This document shows, in pieces, positions 1 through 7,450 of a stretch of 19,021 nucleotides of DNA. Every line of letters begins with the position of its first letter. The stretch's first letter is position 1. The notes under the pieces are model-generated. The model worked only from the letters and a program-made list of their open reading frames with translations, was not told the origin of the DNA and searched no databases. Where the stretch lies: the NCBI GenBank assembly GCA_050954505.1, contig JBPBPY010000263.1, positions 1-19,021 of the forward strand, read 5' to 3'. Position numbers and translations under genes: made by a program. Source of the stretch: JAQGMO01 sp050954505 (GTDB lineage Bacteria > Pseudomonadota > Gammaproteobacteria > Burkholderiales > Burkholderiaceae_D).

Positions 1-703
1 TTGCAATATTGCACCAGCCAGGGCGATGAACAGTCCTTTGCACAACCAGTTTTTTTGGGGCTGATACGCTGATATGAAATAGCCTGAAACAAAAAAGATG
101 GTGCCGAAGAAAGCACCATTGCGACTGTTGTTGACAGTAACAATGCCTAGAGGCGTATCGACATAAGCTTTCATCAGCAAACCGGTCAGATACAAACCAA
201 GGGCTGTGGCGAACAGCAACCACTCGCGTTTTGCATGAACCATGATGGCACTAATGCAAACACTACAGATTAGCGCGGGTAAAAACCACAAATGGTATTT
301 GGTCCCATTGAACAATAATAGCAAGGGATGAGTCGGCGCCGCCAGTGCGGTATGCCAGGCCTGTAAGAGCGCAGCAGTGAAGTGCTGGTCGGGCCTTACC
401 AGATAGTTGAAAGGAAAAAGGTACACCAACGACCAGAACAAGTACAGCATTGAAATTCGCCACACCATGTTGGCCGTAACAGTCGCAATGGCATGACCGC
501 CACGAATTTTCACTCCCCAAAAATAACCAGATGCAGCAAAAAAAAAACGGCACTGCAAAGCGGGAAAGTTCGTTCGCGATAACAGCCGGGCTGCCAAGGC
601 TCGATTCGGCATCAACGTGTCCAAGCAAAATTTCGGTGTGCAGCACCAGGACTGCAATGATGGCCAGCAGCCTCATCAAATCAACGCTTGTAATTCGACG
701 CAT
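1..703 (-). pseudogene. acyltransferase-3 family membrane protein, frameshifted and cut by the window edge
   Basis: Probable integral-membrane O-acyltransferase of the acyltransferase-3 (OafA/YrhL) family, which acetylates surface sugars. Translation from the ATG at 703 (GAGG 7 nt upstream) gives MRRITSVDLMRLLAIIAVLVLH, a first membrane helix carrying the His typical of the family, and then VPFFF. At that point a run of ten T on the coding strand (538..547) breaks the frame. Removing one T gives VPFFFAASGYFWGVK, the conserved second-helix motif, and the frame stays open to base 1 with further family-like segments such as NGTKYHLWFLPALI. The natural reading is therefore one gene with a +1 indel, whose C-terminus lies outside the window. 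It could be a true pseudogene, a phase-variable or slippage-rescued gene, or a sequencing error. It follows another acyltransferase gene by 215 bp. Family assignment is firm; the substrate is unknown. Confidence 0.75.
538..547. repeat. A10/T10 homopolymer inside an acyltransferase gene
   Basis: Ten consecutive A on the plus strand, read as ten T in the minus-strand acyltransferase. Nine T would keep the conserved FFFAASGYF motif in frame; ten T shifts it. Homopolymers of nine or more A/T are known hot spots for replication slippage and for RNA polymerase slippage. Confidence 0.9.
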
Positions 704-844
704 GCGGCCTCGTGAACAATGGAATGCGCCGTAGCGTAACACGCGCAAGGGAAGGCGCATAACAAGAAGCAATGCGGCTGATCAGAAGCATAGCGTGAAT
801 GGCGGCATCCAAATCACCCGATGGCTGCGTATTGACGCCGCTTG

Positions 845-884
845 GTGCCGTTTTCTATCCTTCTCGCAGGATAGAATTCGGCAC
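845..884. other. long imperfect inverted repeat (hairpin) between two acyltransferase genes
   Basis: GTGCCG (845..850) pairs with CGGCAC (879..884), then a 2x2 T/T internal loop, then TTCTATCCT (853..861) pairs perfectly with AGGATAGAA (868..876) around the 6-nt loop TCTCGC. This is 15 base pairs in 40 nt. It lies in the 215-bp spacer, 35 nt beyond the stop of the 919..2037 gene and upstream of the 703 start. Neither strand has a T-tract after it, so it is not a classical intrinsic terminator. It may stabilise or process the mRNA between the two genes. Confidence 0.6.
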
Positions 885-918
885 AGGCGCCAGTCAAAAC
901 AGTCACATTCTCCGACCG

Positions 919-2037
919 TCAGACTGAACTACTGGAGCGCTTCCGGGTTTGCCGACCGAACGGCAGGCGATCCGTCAATGCGCGGACCATGCGCACGCAG
1001 ACATTGTTTTTCCCCAATGCTTTGGTTTCAACCAGGATTGAAGACAGATAGCCCAGCAGGCAGGCAATCGCGATGGATATGAGGAAGTGGGCATGCCAGC
1101 TGCGAAACGATGGCAACAGTTGGTAGACCGATTGCTGAATCACGAAACCGTACAGGTAGATGCCGTAGGACATTTCACCGCCGACGCGCTCGATGGTCTT
1201 GCGGAAATTGCACAAGCCGATATACACCGTCAGGTAAGCCAGTGCAGGCGCAGCAAAGAACTGCATGTAGGGAAGCGACAGCATGATCCAGGCAAAGACG
1301 AATACGCCCAGTGCCACCCGGCCGTCATGGACAATTTTTTCTCGATACATGTAGGCGATCATGCCCCAGAAAAAAGCGGCAAAGGAAAGCTGGCCATTCG
1401 GCCTGCCGGGCAGGGGCGCCAATGGGTAAGCAATATTGTAGACAGTTACCGCAATCGTTCCGATCGCCAGGGCGCACAGCAAGATGCGTGGCCGGCGGTG
1501 CAGCGTCAGCAGGTAGAGAATGCTGATGGCGGCATAGCATTTCAATTCATAGGGAATGGTCCAGAGTGGCGCATTGACGTTGTTGTCGAGATTGTTTTCG
1601 AATACGCCAGGCAGCGTGTACTGCATCTTTCCGACAAGATTCAGGAAATAGCGATGAAATGCCGGATCGGCATAATATTCCCTCAGCGGCAGCGTCGACA
1701 ATGCAGCGCCGATGATCAATGCAGAAACGCTGACCTCGCAAATCAATGCGGGAAAGATCCGGATCGCTCGCAGCGTCAGGAAGGTTGGTAGATGGTTGAT
1801 TCGGATGAGACTTCCTGCAATCAAGAAACCGCTCATGGCAAAAAATCCTGGCACAGGAATCAATACCAATGGCTCAAAGCTTTTGATCGCGTCGTAATCG
1901 AATGTTTTGCCATAACAGATCCACAGCGAATGCCAGCCAACAATGACGACCGCAAGGATAAAGCGCAAGTAGTCAAACCCGTTGGAGCGGTGATTGGATA
2001 GTTGCGATTGCTCCTGTAGTGTCAGCATGGTGGCCAT
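919..2037 (-). CDS. acyltransferase-3 family protein (OafA/YrhL-like O-acetyltransferase)
   Basis: 372-residue polytopic membrane protein that probably acetylates a cell-surface or exported polysaccharide. Near the N-terminus FDYLRFILAVVIVGWHS gives the first helix with the conserved Arg and His of the family. It is followed by PVPGFFAMSGFLIAGSL, the usual second-helix motif, and then TLRAIRIFPALI, the R-x-x-R-I-x-P signature. NAPLWTIPYELKCY near residue 155 matches the family's LWTLxxEexfY segment. Several hydrophobic helices follow, and length is normal. The start is uncertain: ATG codons at 2037 and 2028 are both preceded by poor Shine-Dalgarno sequence. It follows the heme oxygenase gene after a 244-bp AT-rich spacer, so it may have its own promoter. 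Assignment to the family is strong; acceptor sugar and acyl group cannot be read from sequence. Confidence 0.9.
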   Translation of the reverse strand: MATMLTLQEQSQLSNHRSNGFDYLRFILAVVIVGWHSLWICYGKTFDYDAIKSFEPLVLIPVPGFFAMSGFLIAGSLIRINHLPTFLTLRAIRIFPALICEVSVSALIIGAALSTLPLREYYADPAFHRYFLNLVGKMQYTLPGVFENNLDNNVNAPLWTIPYELKCYAAISILYLLTLHRRPRILLCALAIGTIAVTVYNIAYPLAPLPGRPNGQLSFAAFFWGMIAYMYREKIVHDGRVALGVFVFAWIMLSLPYMQFFAAPALAYLTVYIGLCNFRKTIERVGGEMSYGIYLYGFVIQQSVYQLLPSFRSWHAHFLISIAIACLLGYLSSILVETKALGKNNVCVRMVRALTDRLPFGRQTRKRSSSSV

Positions 2038-2185
2038 GAAAGAGGTAGTAATGAAAACAACCGTGGGAAAGCCATTGGCTGATGAGCAAGAGTCTACGCG
2101 ATAAATAGTTCCACATAGAAATTAAATGACGATACAAAACGCGAATGTTGCACTTAAGAAACAGATCATCAGACAATGACGTGTG

Positions 2186-2202
2186 GTTGATATTGCATCA
2201 AC
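2186..2202. promoter_or_regulatory. operator-like inverted repeat in AT-rich spacer
   Basis: GTTGAT-N5-ATCAAC, a perfect 6-bp inverted repeat with a 5-nt centre. It lies in the 244-bp AT-rich spacer (2038..2281) upstream of the acyltransferase that starts at 2037. The spacing and symmetry fit a dimeric regulator site, but no clear -35/-10 pair was identified and short dyads occur by chance in AT-rich DNA. The rest of this spacer holds no ORF or hairpin that I can support. Confidence 0.25.
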
Positions 2203-2281
2203 GAATCCGACGATTGTTTCGATAATACCGATTTAAACCTTAAATTACAATTAAATATACCCCAATAGTTTTGAGTTATTT

Positions 2282-2869
2282 TTATTTTTTAGTGTGATCA
2301 AGCATGCCGGCATGTTGAAACCACTGCTCCAGTGAAGCAAAGGTCAGGCAGGCCGAAGCTGCGGCCTCGGCCATGTCGTGTTCCGCCACCAGGTGTTGCT
2401 CTGCACTCTTGCGAAAAGCGGTCCAGCGCGCGCCGGTCTGTTCGCCATATCCTTGCAGCCAGCGAAATTGCCCCGGCGACAAGCGGCTTCCGAGTGTCTT
2501 GCGCAACACCTGCCCTCCCATCTGCGCGCCCTCGATGACATAGGCCACACCAAACCGTTTTGCCAATGTCGACATGTCGGGTACGGCGTTGCTGCGCCGC
2601 GGATGGATGACTTCTCCCTGTTCAGAACAGGCAATGATGTCGCGCATGAGCCAATCGACCTTGCCATTGCGCTCGCCGGCATGCATGTCTTCAGGCCATT
2701 CCTGGTTCCACAGCAGATTTTCGAACGGTACCAGCCACCCCCACATCAGGCAGATGAAATCGAGATAGTCCTGCTGGCCGGCATCACTTCGGGCAATACA
2801 TAGCTGGCTGTCGAATTTTTCGTGAATCGCGTTGGTCGCTGCGCGCATTCTGAGCATCACGCTTGTCAT
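2282..2869 (-). CDS. bphO: biliverdin-producing heme oxygenase (BphO type)
   Basis: Cytoplasmic heme oxygenase that opens heme to biliverdin, CO and iron; biliverdin is the chromophore of bacteriophytochromes. From the ATG at 2869 it is 195 residues, the usual size of bacterial BphO/HmuO-type enzymes. LRMRAATNAIHEKFD carries the proximal heme-ligand His (H16), and EGAQMGGQVLRKTLG is the glycine-rich distal helix that contacts heme. The ATG at 2869 is preceded by AGGA with a 7-nt spacer. The frame stays open to a TTG at 2998, which would add 43 low-complexity residues and overlap the upstream gene, so I reject that start. It lies 101 bp downstream of the GT32 gene and one gene away from bphP, whose chromophore it very probably supplies. 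Functional call is strong; the pairing with bphP is inference from proximity. Confidence 0.9.
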   Translation of the reverse strand: MTSVMLRMRAATNAIHEKFDSQLCIARSDAGQQDYLDFICLMWGWLVPFENLLWNQEWPEDMHAGERNGKVDWLMRDIIACSEQGEVIHPRRSNAVPDMSTLAKRFGVAYVIEGAQMGGQVLRKTLGSRLSPGQFRWLQGYGEQTGARWTAFRKSAEQHLVAEHDMAEAAASACLTFASLEQWFQHAGMLDHTKK

Positions 2870-2876
2870 GCCGGGG

Positions 2877-2880
2877 TCCT
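2877..2880 (-). promoter_or_regulatory. Shine-Dalgarno AGGA that favours the bphO start at 2869
   Basis: AGGA on the minus strand, 7 nt before the ATG at 2869. The upstream alternative TTG at 2998 lies inside the end of the preceding glycosyltransferase gene, so this site supports the shorter 195-residue heme oxygenase. Confidence 0.5.
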
Positions 2881-2970
2881 TGGTCTGGTTCTGTATGGGG
2901 GCGAGGCTGGCGCTGCGATCCTGCTCCGAGGCGCCGGTAATGACGATTGCCGACGCTGCCGCACTGCCGG

Positions 2971-3876
2971 TCAACGCTTGAGGAGCGCTTTGAGCCAATG
3001 CTTGAATTTTCGCACGCTGCCATGCACGCTTGCCGCAGCCCGTGCCTTGACCTCGTAGATCTGCGCCGAAAACTTGCGCATGCCGGTCAGCACAACGAGT
3101 GGTTCGGTCAGCAGGAAGTAGTGGGACTTGAATAATTTGGTATGTACCTTGTCACCAAAGATCGAATACACCAGGCCGGCGTCGACGGTGTCGATCATCC
3201 TGTATGGGTGCTGATTCAGCAGTGGATGAATTGCCAAGGTATAGGCGATCGGGCCGGTGACACGGAAGGTGCCCGGACCACCGGTACCGTCTTTCCACGG
3301 ATTGTAGGCATCGATGTTGGCCAGCACAGCCAGGATCACGGCACGCAGGAATGGATGGCCGGGCGCGGCCAGGATGTGCCACTGCTGGTACTCGCCTCTG
3401 GCAACATGTGACAGTTCCGGATGCTGGCCCCAGCCAACCTGGTGGGCCAGATGAGGATTGTCCCACTGCCCCAGGATATAACGGTCGTCCGGCAGCAGGA
3501 TGTCATCGAGCGGACGTTGCAGCGAACTTTTCACATCCAGATACAGCCCACCGACCTTGTAGAGCAACAGGTAGCGGAACAAATCCACCCGGGCGGCACC
3601 ATAGCGCGGATTGATGCGCAGGTATTTGGACAGAATGACCGGTCCATAGGCGCTGGCAATGAATGCCTCCATCATGCTGTCGTCGTACAAGGTGTGCTGC
3701 CAGTCCGGATTGGCGCTTTTGATGTTTTCCACATTTTGATGCAACGCTTCCGGCATACCGGTAACGGTGAAAAAACATTGATGGATCAATTTCGGAATTG
3801 CTGTACCAAGCGGAAAAACCGGCAGGTCAACATGTGCCGCACTGCCAGCAGATGATGGGTTGAAATTCGCAGTCAC
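2971..3876 (-). CDS. GT32-family glycosyltransferase (OCH1-like, DXD-type sugar-binding)
   Basis: Probable sugar transferase of the GT32/Gly_transf_sug family, with a GT-A-like fold using a nucleotide sugar. From the chosen GTG start at 3876 it has 301 residues. IPKLIHQCFF (about 27..36) is the family opening motif and NPDWQHTLYDD follows. AARVDLFRYLLLYKVGGLYLD leads to DVKSS, which occupies the place of the DXD metal site; the second Asp is replaced by Lys, a variant I recall from bacterial members. GTG is preferred because GAGGA lies 6 nt upstream; the ATG at 3900 has no good ribosome site. It sits between bphP and bphO on the same strand. The C-terminus is basic (KFKHWLKALLKR), which may help peripheral membrane contact. 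Acceptor and donor are unknown; polysaccharide assembly is likely from context. Confidence 0.85.
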   Translation of the reverse strand: MTANFNPSSAGSAAHVDLPVFPLGTAIPKLIHQCFFTVTGMPEALHQNVENIKSANPDWQHTLYDDSMMEAFIASAYGPVILSKYLRINPRYGAARVDLFRYLLLYKVGGLYLDVKSSLQRPLDDILLPDDRYILGQWDNPHLAHQVGWGQHPELSHVARGEYQQWHILAAPGHPFLRAVILAVLANIDAYNPWKDGTGGPGTFRVTGPIAYTLAIHPLLNQHPYRMIDTVDAGLVYSIFGDKVHTKLFKSHYFLLTEPLVVLTGMRKFSAQIYEVKARAAASVHGSVRKFKHWLKALLKR

Positions 3877-3882
3877 GTCGGT

Positions 3883-3887
3883 TCCTC
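3883..3887 (-). promoter_or_regulatory. Shine-Dalgarno GAGGA that decides a GTG start at 3876
   Basis: GAGGA on the minus strand, 6 nt before the GTG at 3876. The in-frame ATG at 3900 lies upstream of this site and has no purine-rich element of its own, so the GTG is the likelier start of the GT32 gene. Confidence 0.55.
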
Positions 3888-3993
3888 GTCTTCGATGCAT
3901 AAGCTGAAGACGAATTGTAACGATTAAAGACGCAATATAATTAGCAATTTGATATTTTAATTTGATGTTTGCCTGGCGCCACGGCAGCCACGC

Positions 3994-6165
3994 TCAGATT
4001 CCAAGTGGCAGATGAACGGTAAATACCACTTCGCTTCCTTCCTGGGAATAGGCGATGGTGCCACCATGCGCTTCGACGATGCGTTTGACGATGTACAGGC
4101 CCAGTCCGAGGCCGCGCCGGTTGCGGCTGTTATGTCCCGAGGTATGCTTGAACGGATCGAACAGGCTGGCGACAACGGCAGCATCGATGGGCCGCGCGGT
4201 ATTGGCAATGGCAATGACAGCCTGCTCGCCCTGGCGGCGCAATTCGATGCGGATTGCCGATCCCAGGTCACCATGGTGGCGGGCATTGCTGATCAGGTTG
4301 CCGATCACCTGGGCCATGCGGTCGGCATCGATGTTGCCAACCAGGGGCGCCGTCAAGCGTTTGTCAAAGCGGACTTCCGGATGCGCATGGCAGGCTTCAT
4401 CGATCGCATCCATGATCAACACGGCGAGGTCGCAGGTGGTTTTCTCCAGCGCGAACTCCATGCCGGTGTTCATGCGGCTCATGTCGAGCACCTGGCCGAT
4501 CAGGCGCGCCATGCGATTGCTGGAGGTCTGGATGCGTTTGCCCAGTATCTGGTTGTGTTCCTGGCGCTCCATGATTTCTCCGACCATGGAAATCGATTGC
4601 AGCGGCGTACGCAGATCATGTCCCAGCATGGCCAGCAGTTCGGTCCGGGCCCGTTCGATTTCAGCGTAGCGCACCGCGGTGCTGCGGCGCATGGCACTGA
4701 CCATTTGCGCGGCAATTGCATGTTCGGTCTGGTTCCATGGTATCGACTGGCCCCGCACGGTTTCGCACCATTCATCGAACGAACCCCTGGGCGTGAGACG
4801 CTCGCCCAGCGAAGAGCTGGCCAGTTTCTTGATGTCCTGTCCAGCCCATACGACGGTCTCGCTTTGCTCCTGGCGCAGTGCCACGATCCAGCCCCTGGCA
4901 GGTGGATCGAAGGACAGCGCCAGCATGCCAACCCACTTGCCCAGATGCGGCTGCAAGGTTTCGGGCCACTCGGCAAGCGTGGTGCGCTGGACGATTTCCG
5001 AGGCCACTTCATGGCAGCCATCGACGATCCGTTGCGCGGACTCAGCCGCAATGTCGCCAAAGATCCTGATCTGGCCTTCATAGGACAACAGCAAGGCGTG
5101 GGCATCGAGCACTTTGCACAGCTGGCCTGCATGGGCGCCCAGGGCATCAAGCATGTCGACCGCATGGAGCATGGTTTCGGCAACGTCGGCCCGCAGCAGC
5201 GTGGCATCCTCGATGCGCTTGGCATTTTCCATGGTCTCGAGCTGGCCCAGCGTGGAAGCCAGCACCTGGGCCAGCACTTCAACAGCCATGCGCACGGAGT
5301 AAGGCACCACGTGCGGCGTCGAATGGTGGCAGGCGATCAATCCCCACAGCCGGTTGTTGAGCACGATGGAAATACTCATCGATGCGCGCACACCCATGTT
5401 GCGCAGATACTCGATATGAATCGGTGACACGCTGCGCAGCACACAGTGGCTCATGTCGATCGGTGCCGCGCCGCCGCAACCCTCCAGCGCAATGGCCCGA
5501 TAGTCGACATTGGCGATCAGGCGCAAGGTATTGACCATGTAGAGCCTGCGAGCCTGGGCCGGAATATCGCTGGCCGGATAGCGCTGTCCCAGGTACGGAT
5601 GCATGCCCTCGCCGCAGGCTTCGGCAACCACGTCGCCGCTGTCGTCATGGCGGAAGCGATAAGCCATGACGCGGTCGAAGCCGGTGATCTCGCGCACCTG
5701 CCGCACCGCATGGTCGAGCAATTCATCGATGGACTTGTGGCGCCGCAAACGGCTGATGGCGGAATGGGCCTTGAGGGCAAACAGGTTCACCAGGTCCGAC
5801 GGCACTTCCCGGCGTTCGAATTCCACCAGGATCACGCCCTGGTGTGCATGGGCAATGCAATCCATCGCATGGCCATCGATGGCCATTTCAAGATACGCCG
5901 GCGGTGCATCGCCATTGACGATGTCGTCCTCCACCGCGCGCACGAACGCTGTCCACTCGCTTGCCAGGGCGAGCTCTTCAATCGATTTGCCGGCGACGGG
6001 GTGGATGTTGAGCATCGACGTCGCATTCTGGCTCCACGCAACCAGTGTCAAGGCCAGGTCAAAAGCCAGCAAGGCGCCATGCGGCTGCACCGCGCCAGGG
6101 ATGTGGATCGGTTCGTCTGCACAATTTTCGAGGGTGACCTGCAAGCGCGGCAGAAGATTGGTCAT
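3994..6165 (-). CDS. bphP: bacteriophytochrome sensor histidine kinase (PAS-GAF-PHY-HisKA-HATPase)
   Basis: Red/far-red photoreceptor kinase, soluble, 723 residues, a normal length for the class. Domains in order: PAS (about 10..115) with Cys15 in NCADEPIHIPGAVQPHG, the biliverdin attachment Cys; GAF (about 140..305) with YPASDIP (Asp200) and MSHCVLRSVSPIHIEYLRNMGV (His240, His250); PHY (about 320..490) with the tongue motif PRGSFDEW (459..466); HisKA with GHDLRTPL (phospho-acceptor His516); HATPase with the N box NLISNARHH (Asn627) and GLGLGLYIV (685..693). All residues needed for chromophore binding and autophosphorylation are present. There is no fused receiver domain and no response regulator in the window, so the partner must be elsewhere. 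GGAG lies 10 nt before the ATG. A GT32 gene and bphO follow on the same strand after short gaps, suggesting co-transcription. Confidence 0.96.
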   Translation of the reverse strand: MTNLLPRLQVTLENCADEPIHIPGAVQPHGALLAFDLALTLVAWSQNATSMLNIHPVAGKSIEELALASEWTAFVRAVEDDIVNGDAPPAYLEMAIDGHAMDCIAHAHQGVILVEFERREVPSDLVNLFALKAHSAISRLRRHKSIDELLDHAVRQVREITGFDRVMAYRFRHDDSGDVVAEACGEGMHPYLGQRYPASDIPAQARRLYMVNTLRLIANVDYRAIALEGCGGAAPIDMSHCVLRSVSPIHIEYLRNMGVRASMSISIVLNNRLWGLIACHHSTPHVVPYSVRMAVEVLAQVLASTLGQLETMENAKRIEDATLLRADVAETMLHAVDMLDALGAHAGQLCKVLDAHALLLSYEGQIRIFGDIAAESAQRIVDGCHEVASEIVQRTTLAEWPETLQPHLGKWVGMLALSFDPPARGWIVALRQEQSETVVWAGQDIKKLASSSLGERLTPRGSFDEWCETVRGQSIPWNQTEHAIAAQMVSAMRRSTAVRYAEIERARTELLAMLGHDLRTPLQSISMVGEIMERQEHNQILGKRIQTSSNRMARLIGQVLDMSRMNTGMEFALEKTTCDLAVLIMDAIDEACHAHPEVRFDKRLTAPLVGNIDADRMAQVIGNLISNARHHGDLGSAIRIELRRQGEQAVIAIANTARPIDAAVVASLFDPFKHTSGHNSRNRRGLGLGLYIVKRIVEAHGGTIAYSQEGSEVVFTVHLPLGI

Positions 6166-6276
6166 GAAAAGGGCGCTCCGGGATAAGGCAGAAGAAATGG
6201 TCTCAACGATGAAAATCGCGCGTCATTGAAATAAATTGCCCATCATGCGCCAAGCCTGGCAGGGATGGCAAGTCAT

Positions 6277-7361
6277 CTAATGATTTAATGCAGCACGGGC
6301 AGGACGTCCTGCAACCAGTATGGGCGCATGCTTCTTCAGGAACCAGATCACCGGATACAGGCTCGACAAGGCCCAGGCCACATACAGCACGGCAAACAGC
6401 GGTTGTTCCAGCGTACTGCGCGACTGATGGAACACGATCACCAAAATGCCGGTGAAGACCCGGTAGGCAACCATGTGCAGGGCAAACAGACTGAGCGAAT
6501 TTTGCGACAGGTAAGTCAGCCAGGCATTGGCCGGCACGATTTTCGAGACCGTCAATACCAATGCCACGCCGATCGAAGCCGAAAGAAAAAACAGCCCGGT
6601 GGAGACGCCGTAGCTGCGCTGGCTGATATCCACCGGACCATTCTGGCGGCACAGCAGCCAGCTCAGCATGAACAGCAGCGCCGCCAGCAAGGGGAATTGC
6701 CAGCCTTTGAAATCATGCCTGTCGAGCGCATCGACTGCCCGCTTGAGCCAGTCTCCTGCCGCGTAAAACAGCAGGCAAGCCAGGGCGATGTCGACATTCC
6801 ACCAGTAAGCCACGCCGGGCGCGCTAGCTGCCACCACGCACAGCGAAATGACAGTTACCAGCAGCAGGCGGATCATGCGGCCGGGGAGTGTTTGCAGCAG
6901 ACGATAGAACAGCGCCATCATGAAGATGGCAGTGAAAAACCATAACGCCGGATTGATCGGCAATGCCGTCCCGGTGCCGGCCAGCAGACCCTTCCACAGC
7001 GTCAACCAGGTAAAGTCCTTGTACAGTTCGCTGTTGCCGCCCAGGCGATGCGTGGGCAGCCAGTAGAGGTAGGCGACCAGCCAGAAAACAGGTAGGGCAG
7101 AAGCAGCAGCCTGCCCTGCCGCCTGAGGAAAACAGTCAAGGGTTGCTGCAGGACGGTTTGCTTGACCGAGTATCCGGCCAGGACGAAAAACAGCGGCACA
7201 TGGAAACTGAAGATCCACAACGATACCGCGCCCGGCAATCCACTGGCGTGGCCAAGCAGGATCAGCAGGATGCCCAGCCCCCTCGCATTGTCGACCACCT
7301 TGTTGCGTTGCGAAACCGTGTTGCGTGTGGCGTCGGGAATCGATGGCAGGCCGAGGTTCAT
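6277..7361 (-). pseudogene. acyltransferase-3 / fucose 4-O-acetylase-like membrane protein with apparent frameshift
   Basis: Two overlapping frames together encode one membrane acetyltransferase. The 5' frame (ATG 7361) gives VDNARGLGILLILLGHAS, FHVPLFFVLAGYSVKQ and RRQGRLLLLPYLF, which are the first helices and motifs of the fucose 4-O-acetylase-like branch. The 3' frame, entered near 7086, continues FWLVAYLYWLPTHRLGG and runs through helices to the stop at 6277. The break is at TTTT (7085..7088 on the minus strand): adding one T restores PYLFFWLV and gives a 361-residue protein, close to the sizes I recall for the xanthan acetylases GumF and GumG (about 364 and 378). It may be a decaying gene, a slippage site or a sequencing error. 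It sits between a GT2 gene and bphP, and could decorate the gum-like polymer. Confidence 0.8.
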
Positions 7362-7450
7362 GTCAGGTTCAGGGGTACGGTATGGCGAAGGCGGCCTGAC
7401 CGGCTGAAAAAGGCTGGATCAGGAAAAGCGGCAATGGTACCCGATCGCCG

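Noticed and set aside
2870..2998. N-terminal extension of heme oxygenase from a TTG codon
   Set aside because: It would overlap the preceding gene, adds low-complexity residues absent from the family, and the ATG at 2869 has its own AGGA.
4012..5427. 471-residue open frame on the plus strand
   Set aside because: It lies antisense to the phytochrome kinase, whose domains and catalytic motifs are complete; the plus-strand product is low-complexity and resembles no family. It is a shadow frame of GC-rich coding DNA.
7085..7091. Programmed -1 ribosomal frameshift at CTGTTTT
   Set aside because: A -1 slip there would give the right frame, but the P-site codon would have to re-pair from TTT to GTT and there is no X-XXY-YYZ heptamer; a plain one-base indel is simpler.
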